NCBI RefSeq assembly: GCF_001990265.1
Contig: NZ_LYVN01000034.1
Location: 1-32,338, forward strand
Origin: Sphingopyxis sp. KK2
GTDB taxonomy: Bacteria; Pseudomonadota; Alphaproteobacteria; Sphingomonadales; Sphingomonadaceae
Direction of reading: 5' to 3'
Length of the DNA: 32,338 nucleotides
This document shows, piece after piece, positions 27,602 through 32,338 of the stretch. Position 1 is the first letter of the stretch. Each line of letters opens with the position of its first letter. The translations under genes were made by a program, and so were the position numbers. The notes beneath the pieces are model-generated. The model searched no databases. It saw only the letters and a list, made by a program, of their open reading frames with translations, and was not told the origin of the DNA.

Positions 27602-27647
27602 CCGCCCGCCTCGACTTTTGTCGCGCCCCCCGCCATAGGCGCGCGCC

Positions 27648-28784
27648 ATGACGACAAGATTCGCTTTCACGGTCGCCGCGACCGACGGCGCCGCCCGCAC
27701 CGGCGTCATCGCGATGCAGCGCGGCGACATCCGCACCCCCGCCTTCATGCCCGTCGGCACCGCCGCGACGGTGAAGGCGATGCGGCCTGCCGAGGTGCGC
27801 GCGACCGGCGCTGACATCATCTTGGGCAATACCTATCACCTGATGCTGCGCCCGGGTGCCGAGCGCGTCGCGCGACTCGGCGGGCTGCACCAGTTCATGG
27901 GCTGGGACCGGCCCATCCTGACCGACAGCGGCGGATACCAGGTGATGAGCCTGTCGGCGCTGACCAAGCAGAGCGAGCAGGGTGTGGCGTTCCAGAGCCA
28001 TATCGACGGCTCGCGCCACATGCTCACCCCCGAACGCTCGATGGAAATCCAGCGGCTGCTCGGCAGCGACATCGTGATGGCGTTCGACGAATGCCCGCCG
28101 AACGGTGTCGATGCCAAGCGCGCGCTTGCGAGCATGGAGCGCTCGATGCGCTGGGCAGCGCGCAGCCGCGCCGGCTTCGATGCGGGCGAGGAGCATGCGT
28201 CGCGCGCGGCGCTGTTCGGCATCCAGCAGGGCTCGCTCGACGAAAAACTGCGCGCGCATTCGGCGGCGGCGCTGACCGATATCGGCTTCGACGGCTATGC
28301 GATCGGTGGCCTTGCCGTGGGCGAAGGCCAGGAGGCGATGTTCGGCGTGCTTGACTATGCGCCGGGCCAGCTTCCCGCCGACAAGCCGCGCTACCTGATG
28401 GGGGTCGGCAAGCCCGACGACCTCGTCGGCGCGGTGGCACGCGGGGTCGATATGTTCGATTGCGTGCTGCCGACGCGCTCGGGACGCAACGGCCAGGCCT
28501 TCACCTGGAACGGCCCGGTCAATATCCGCAACGCGAAACATGCCGAGGATCAAGGGCCGCTCGACGCGCGCTGCGACTGCCCGGTCTGCACGACCTGGAC
28601 GCGCGCTTATCTCCACCATCTGGTGCGGTCGGGCGAAATGCTCGGCGCGATGCTGATGACGCAGCATAATCTGCATTTCTACCAGGCGCTGATGCAGGCG
28701 ATGCGCGATGCGATCGCGGCCGGCCGGTTCGCGGCCTTCCAGTCGGAGTTTGCGGAAAATTATCGCCGCAGCGCGGCAGGCTGA
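27648..28784 (+). CDS. tgt: Queuine tRNA-ribosyltransferase
   Basis: The 378-residue protein is TGT, which exchanges guanine-34 of tRNAs Asp, Asn, His and Tyr for a 7-deazaguanine precursor. Marks are [27 protein letters not shown] (substrate pocket), [13 protein letters not shown] with the acidic residue, [36 protein letters not shown] (nucleophile Asp region) and the zinc cluster [11 protein letters not shown] with the later His. Length is normal. QueA acts after it in the same pathway. The last 20 bases are part of a tandem duplication that includes the stop codon. It is convergent with nepR. Confidence 0.98.
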   Translation: MTTRFAFTVAATDGAARTGVIAMQRGDIRTPAFMPVGTAATVKAMRPAEVRATGADIILGNTYHLMLRPGAERVARLGGLHQFMGWDRPILTDSGGYQVMSLSALTKQSEQGVAFQSHIDGSRHMLTPERSMEIQRLLGSDIVMAFDECPPNGVDAKRALASMERSMRWAARSRAGFDAGEEHASRAALFGIQQGSLDEKLRAHSAAALTDIGFDGYAIGGLAVGEGQEAMFGVLDYAPGQLPADKPRYLMGVGKPDDLVGAVARGVDMFDCVLPTRSGRNGQAFTWNGPVNIRNAKHAEDQGPLDARCDCPVCTTWTRAYLHHLVRSGEMLGAMLMTQHNLHFYQALMQAMRDAIAAGRFAAFQSEFAENYRRSAAG

Positions 28785-28809
28785 CGACCGCCGCAGCGCG
28801 GCGAGCTGA
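28764..28809 (+). repeat. Tandem duplication across the tgt stop codon
   Basis: CGCCGCAGCGCGGC plus two variable bases plus GCTGA occurs at 28764-28784 and again at 28789-28809, a 25-base step. Each copy contains the small stem GCCGC-AGC-GCGGC and a TGA. It probably reflects slippage at the gene end, and the two hairpins lie between the convergent tgt and nepR genes. Confidence 0.7.
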
Positions 28810-28811
28810 CC

Positions 28812-28988
28812 TCAGTTCAGCTTGTTGAGCAGGTCGAGCATCGAGTCGGGGATCGTCTCGTCGACCGCAGACTCATAGGCGCGACGCAGGGCGATGTTCA
28901 CATCCTGCGCCTTTCTGGTCATTTTCTTGTCACCGTCCTTGGCGGCTGCCTTTTGCGAAGGCGACCCGGTCTCAGACGACATTATCAT
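28812..28988 (-). CDS. nepR: Anti-sigma factor NepR
   Basis: From ATG 28988 the protein has 58 residues (56 from ATG 28982). The C-terminal half is the NepR signature: VNIALRRAYESAVDETIPDSMLDLLNKLN, two helices that bind EcfG or, alternatively, phosphorylated PhyR's sigma-like domain. The N-terminal part is a disordered, charged segment. The ATG at 28988 is preferred because GGAT lies a few bases before it; a TTG at 28997 is also in frame. It is divergent from phyR, as is usual. Unusually, no ecfG sigma gene follows; the downstream neighbour is convergent tgt. A candidate EcfG promoter lies about 76 bases upstream (29064-29090). Confidence 0.92.
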   Translation of the reverse strand: MIMSSETGSPSQKAAAKDGDKKMTRKAQDVNIALRRAYESAVDETIPDSMLDLLNKLN

Positions 28989-29063
28989 GATATCCAATGG
29001 ACATGGGGCCTGTTGCTAAACGCGCTGTAAGCAAAGCGCAATGCCGCGTTTCTGCTTCCCCAT

Positions 29064-29090
29064 GAAACCAATTTGCCGCTAGATCGTTCC
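29064..29090 (-). promoter_or_regulatory. Candidate EcfG-type promoter of nepR
   Basis: On the minus strand GGAAC (29090-29086) is followed after 16 bases by GGTTTC (29069-29064). This is one mismatch (GGTT for CGTT) from the EcfG/SigT consensus. It lies upstream of nepR and points at it, so autoregulation by the general stress sigma factor is plausible. Confidence 0.5.
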
Positions 29091-29180
29091 ACCACCGTGC
29101 AATTTTTTTGGGGCGGGCGGAGCTTTGCCCGTTTTGTGCGGGTTTCGAGGCAGGCAGTGACCTGTATCAGGAGGTAATAT

Positions 29181-29975
29181 ATGTCATTGGGTCAGGCGAT
29201 CGCGCCGCATCTTCCCTACCTGCGCCGCTACGGCCGTGCCATTTCGGGAAGCCAGCAGAGCGGCGATGCGCTGGTCGCGGGCCTTTTGCACACGCTGGTG
29301 GCGAATCCGGCGGCGGTCGATACGCGCGCCGACCTGCGCATCCAGCTTTATCGCATGGTGCACGACCATTTCGGCCTCGCCGCGGAGCAGCAGTCGGCCT
29401 CCGACGAAGCGCCTGCGGCGGACATTGCGATCGCCGACGCGCGGCTGCGCCGCATTCCCTCCCTCGCGCGTCAGGCGCTGCTGCTCACCGCGGTCGAGGG
29501 CTTCAGCGAGGATGACGCCGGCCGCATCATCGGGCGCGACGCCGCGACGGTGCATGCGTTGATCGACGAGGCGATGGCCGAAATCGATCGCCAGACGCGC
29601 GCGCGTATCCTGATCATCGAGGACGAGCCGATCATCGCGATGGATATCGAGATGATCGTCCGCGACCTCGGCCATGACGTCGTCGCGGTCGCGACCACCC
29701 ATGCCGAAGCCGTCGCCGAAGCGCAGACGCACAAGCCGAGCCTCGTGCTCGCCGACATCCAGCTCGCCGACAACAGTTCGGGGATCGAGGCGGTGCAGGA
29801 AATCCTCGCCGATGTGAAGCTGCCGGTCATCTTCATCACCGCCTTCCCCGAGCGGCTCCTCACCGGCGACCGCCCCGAGCCGGCGTTCCTGCTGACCAAA
29901 CCGTACCAGCCCGCGACGCTGCGCGCCGCAATCGCGCAGGTGCTGTTCTTCGACGAGAGCACGGTTCCGGCGTAG
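29181..29975 (+). CDS. phyR: General stress response regulator PhyR
   Basis: The 264-residue protein has an N-terminal EcfG-like sigma domain (about 1-137, with RRIPSLARQALLLTAVEGFSEDDAGRI) and a C-terminal receiver (about 142-258). In the receiver the acidic pair is E147/D148, the phospho-acceptor is D192 (LVLADIQL), and T220 and K240 (FITAFPERLLTG, LLTKPY) complete the set. On phosphorylation PhyR sequesters NepR and frees EcfG. A very strong ribosome site AGGAGGT (29169-29175) sits 5 bases before the ATG. It is divergent from nepR across about 190 bases. No PhyR kinase is adjacent. A hairpin doublet follows the stop. Confidence 0.97.
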   Translation: MSLGQAIAPHLPYLRRYGRAISGSQQSGDALVAGLLHTLVANPAAVDTRADLRIQLYRMVHDHFGLAAEQQSASDEAPAADIAIADARLRRIPSLARQALLLTAVEGFSEDDAGRIIGRDAATVHALIDEAMAEIDRQTRARILIIEDEPIIAMDIEMIVRDLGHDVVAVATTHAEAVAEAQTHKPSLVLADIQLADNSSGIEAVQEILADVKLPVIFITAFPERLLTGDRPEPAFLLTKPYQPATLRAAIAQVLFFDESTVPA

Positions 29976-29978
29976 AAT

Positions 29979-30074
29979 CGTCGCCCCCGCGAAGGCGGGG
30001 GCCGCTGTCGGTTTACACGGCGATTCTGCACAATGCGGCCTGCGGCCCCCGCCTTCGCGGGGGCGACGGTTTTT
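29979..30074 (+). repeat. REP-like inverted doublet with T-run (possible terminator of phyR)
   Basis: A 27-base unit at 29979-30005 recurs exactly, in inverted orientation, at 30042-30068, separated by 36 bases. Each unit is itself a hairpin (CCCCCGC-GAAG-GCGGGGG and CCCCCGC-CTTC-GCGGGGG), so the whole can fold as two small hairpins or one large one. GTTTTT (30069-30074) follows, giving terminator shape on the plus strand 3 bases after the phyR stop. Such doublets resemble REPIN elements. Confidence 0.8.
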
Positions 30075-30122
30075 CCGCTACTGGCTTGCCTGATGCGACG
30101 CCGCAAGCGATAGCGACGCGCG

Positions 30123-32338
30123 ATGACGTCCCAACGCCAATCGGCGCTCGATCGCCTGACCGCCAATGCGCCCTTTCTTGCGCGCCTTGCCGAATTGCAT
30201 CCCGAAGATGTGACGCGCTTTCTGGCCGACGGCACCGACACGGCACTCGCCGCCGTCGCGTCGCTGCCGGTCGATGACGACATCATGACCAGCCTGCGCC
30301 ATTGGCGCGGGCGCGTCGCGCTGCTGCTCGCGCTCGGCGACCTGTCGGGTGAGCATGATGTCAGGGCGACGACGCGCCACCTCGCCGAATTTGCCGACGC
30401 CGCCTGCGACGCGGCGCTCGCCGCCGCCTTCGCCGAGCGCGTGCCCGACGAAGAAGCGCGCGGGCTCGCGGTGATCGCACTCGGCAAGCTCGGCAGTCAC
30501 GAGCTGAACTATTCGTCGGACATCGACCCGATCCTGATCTTCGATCCCGAGACGATGCCGCGCCGTTCGCGCGACGATCCGACCGAGGCGGCGGTGCGGA
30601 TCGCGCGGCGGATGACCGAAATCCTGTCGGCGCGCACCGCGAACGGCCATGTGCTGCGCGTCGACCTGCGCCTCCGCCCGCATCCCGAGGTGACGCCGAT
30701 CGTGCTGCCGGTCGATGCCGCCATCTCCTATTATGAATCCGAGGCGCTGGCGTGGGAACAGGCGGCATTCATCCGCAGCCGCGCCTCGGCGGGCGACCGC
30801 GCGCTCGGCGGCGAGTTCCTGTCGGCGATCCAGCCCTTCATCTGGCGCCGCAGCCTCGATTTTAGGCAGCTCAAGGAAATCGGCGCGATGAGCGACCGGA
30901 TCCGCGACCATTTCGCGCAGGGGCAGGCATTCGGGCCGGGCTATGACCTCAAGCGCGGGCGCGGCGGCATCCGCGAGATCGAATTTTTCGCGCAGGTCCA
31001 CCAGCTGATCTACGGCGGGCGCGACCCGTCGCTGCGCGTGCCCGCGACGGTCGATGCGCTCGCGGCGCTCGCGAAGGCGGGGCGGATCGACCCCGACATC
31101 GCCGAACGGCTCACCGGCCATTATGCGGTGCTGCGGCGGATCGAGCATCGGCTGCAGATGATCGAGGACCAGCAGACGCATGGCCTGCCGCTCCAGACCG
31201 CCGCGCTCGACGCTGTCGCGCGGCTCGACGGGCAGGAGGACGGCGCTGCCCTGCTCGCGATGCTTCGGCCGGTTACCGCCGATGTCGCCGCCTGTTACGA
31301 CCGGCTCGTCCTCGAACGCGCCGCGACCGGCGGGCTGCCGCGCGACGAGGGCGAACTCGCCGGCGCGCTGATGGCGGCGGGGTTCGAACCGCCCGACCAT
31401 GCGCTGCGCACGATCGCAGAGTGGCGCGGCGGCAAGCTGCGCGCGCTGCGCACCCCGGCGGCGCAGGACGCGCTCGAGACCTTGCTCCCCGAACTCGTCA
31501 AGGCGCTCGGCGCGGCTCCCGATCCCGAAGCCGCGCTGACGCGCTTCGACAAGCTCGTCTCGGGCCTGCCGAGCGCGATCAATTTCTTCCACCTGCTCGC
31601 GGCGCAGCCCGAACTCGCCAAGGTCGCGGTGCGCGTACTGACGCTCGCCCCGACGCTCGCCGATGCGCTCGGCGCGCGCGTCGAACTGATCGAAGGGCTG
31701 ATCGACAAGCGCGCCTTCGATGCGCCCGCGACCAAGGCCGAACTGTTGTCCGAATGGGCGCCGGGACTCGCGGGGCTCGATTACGAGCGGCTGCTCGACC
31801 GCGTGCGCGACCGCGTCGGCGAGCGGCGCTTCGCTTATGGGGTGCAGCTGATCGCGGGGGCGACCGATCCGATGGTCGTCGCCTGCGGCTATTCCGAGCT
31901 CGCCGAGGCGGCGCTGCAGGTGCTCGCCGACGCGACCGTCGCCGAATTTGTCGAGGCGCATGGCCGCATCGCCGACGGCGAACTCGTCGTGCTCGCGCTC
32001 GGGCGGCTCGGCGGGCGCGCGCTGACCCATGCGTCGGACCTCGACCTCATCTACCTGTTCACCGGCGACCATCTCGCCGAATCGGACGGGCGCCGCCCGC
32101 TCGGCGCGACCACCTATTACAACCGCCTCGCGCAGCGGGTGACCGCGGCGATGTCGGTGCCGACCGCGGCGGGCAAGCTTTACGACGTCGACACGAGGCT
32201 GCGCCCGCAGGGCGCGCAGGGGCCGCTCGTCGTCACGCTCGACAGTTTCGACCGTTACCAGCGCGAAGAAGCCTGGACGTGGGAGCATATGGCGCTGCTC
32301 CGCGCGCGGCCGGTCTACGGGTCGGACGCGGCGCGGGC
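30123..32338 (+). CDS. glnE: Bifunctional glutamine synthetase adenylyltransferase/adenylyl-removing enzyme, 3'-truncated
   Basis: The open frame runs from ATG 30123 to the window edge (about 738 residues); the C-terminus is missing. GlnE adenylylates glutamine synthetase (AT activity) and removes the AMP (AR activity) in response to nitrogen signals through PII. Both catalytic domains are visible: AR motif GKLGSHELNYSSDID (121-135), and AT motif GRLGGRALTHASDLD (about 627-641), with the conserved KRGRGGIREIEFFAQ segment between them. The N-terminal region before the AR motif is short compared with the E. coli enzyme. The gene starts about 50 bases after a hairpin doublet, so it is probably a separate unit from phyR. 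A 736-residue frame on the other strand is a shadow. Confidence 0.95.
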   Translation, partial: MTSQRQSALDRLTANAPFLARLAELHPEDVTRFLADGTDTALAAVASLPVDDDIMTSLRHWRGRVALLLALGDLSGEHDVRATTRHLAEFADAACDAALAAAFAERVPDEEARGLAVIALGKLGSHELNYSSDIDPILIFDPETMPRRSRDDPTEAAVRIARRMTEILSARTANGHVLRVDLRLRPHPEVTPIVLPVDAAISYYESEALAWEQAAFIRSRASAGDRALGGEFLSAIQPFIWRRSLDFRQLKEIGAMSDRIRDHFAQGQAFGPGYDLKRGRGGIREIEFFAQVHQLIYGGRDPSLRVPATVDALAALAKAGRIDPDIAERLTGHYAVLRRIEHRLQMIEDQQTHGLPLQTAALDAVARLDGQEDGAALLAMLRPVTADVAACYDRLVLERAATGGLPRDEGELAGALMAAGFEPPDHALRTIAEWRGGKLRALRTPAAQDALETLLPELVKALGAAPDPEAALTRFDKLVSGLPSAINFFHLLAAQPELAKVAVRVLTLAPTLADALGARVELIEGLIDKRAFDAPATKAELLSEWAPGLAGLDYERLLDRVRDRVGERRFAYGVQLIAGATDPMVVACGYSELAEAALQVLADATVAEFVEAHGRIADGELVVLALGRLGGRALTHASDLDLIYLFTGDHLAESDGRRPLGATTYYNRLAQRVTAAMSVPTAAGKLYDVDTRLRPQGAQGPLVVTLDSFDRYQREEAWTWEHMALLRARPVYGSDAAR

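Noticed and set aside
29108..29135. GGGGC-N15-CGTT in front of phyR as an EcfG promoter
   Set aside because: The -35 matches GGAAC at only 3 of 5 bases and the spacer is too short; the same bases are better explained as a small GGGC/GCCC hairpin.
30078..32288. A 736-residue minus-strand frame opposite glnE
   Set aside because: The plus strand encodes an unmistakable GlnE with both catalytic motifs, so the reverse frame is a GC-bias shadow.

Overview
The window is GC-rich chromosomal DNA from an alphaproteobacterium, most likely of the order Sphingomonadales (Sphingopyxis/Sphingomonas-like). This is inferred from the divergent nepR/phyR general stress response genes, the Coq4-type protein, the short interspersed GC hairpin repeats, and the order xseB-ispA-coaD-cyclophilin-queA. 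Nearly all of it is coding. The longest stretch without a gene is about 270 bases (1568-1837). I see no tRNA, rRNA, CRISPR array, insertion sequence or prophage.

Layout, left to right. 1-1567: two overlapping genes of unknown function, the first cut by the window edge. Both end in HEAT-like repeats, and the second carries a cupin-like His cluster. 1838-3661: lepA. 3729-6510: an acetyltransferase, an alpha/beta hydrolase resembling kynurenine formamidase, and kynureninase, each overlapping the next by 4 bases. 6556-7685 (minus): two paralogous small membrane proteins and an XRE regulator, with a perfect inverted repeat at the probable promoter. 7814-12544: panB, then the conserved YfgM-like/bamB/der cluster with a TusA-like gene overlapping der. 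12660-15223: an orphan Hpt protein, a DUF418 membrane protein and a Coq4-family protein. 15297-20275 (minus): DUF72/DUF3052, purL, a small secreted protein and two membrane proteins. 20359-23936: xseB, ispA, coaD, a periplasmic cyclophilin and queA. 24019-27601: a PAS-GGDEF-EAL-PilZ protein, a Sel1-repeat protein and a hemerythrin, all lying between queA and tgt. 27648-28784: tgt. 28812-29975: nepR and phyR, divergent. 30123-end: glnE, cut by the window edge.

Functional links. queA and tgt both act in queuosine tRNA modification. xseB/ispA/coaD/panB cover nuclease, isoprenoid and CoA supply, and Coq4 points to ubiquinone biosynthesis. YfgM-like/BamB act at the envelope. PhyR and NepR are the anti-anti-sigma and anti-sigma factors of the EcfG general stress response, and the nearby hemerythrin gene carries a textbook EcfG-type promoter (GGAAC-N16-CGTT). 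That makes it a likely regulon member beside its own regulators. The most novel candidates are the cupin/HEAT pair at the left edge, the XRE/paralogous membrane protein operon with its palindromic operator, and the stress-regulon reading of the hemerythrin region.
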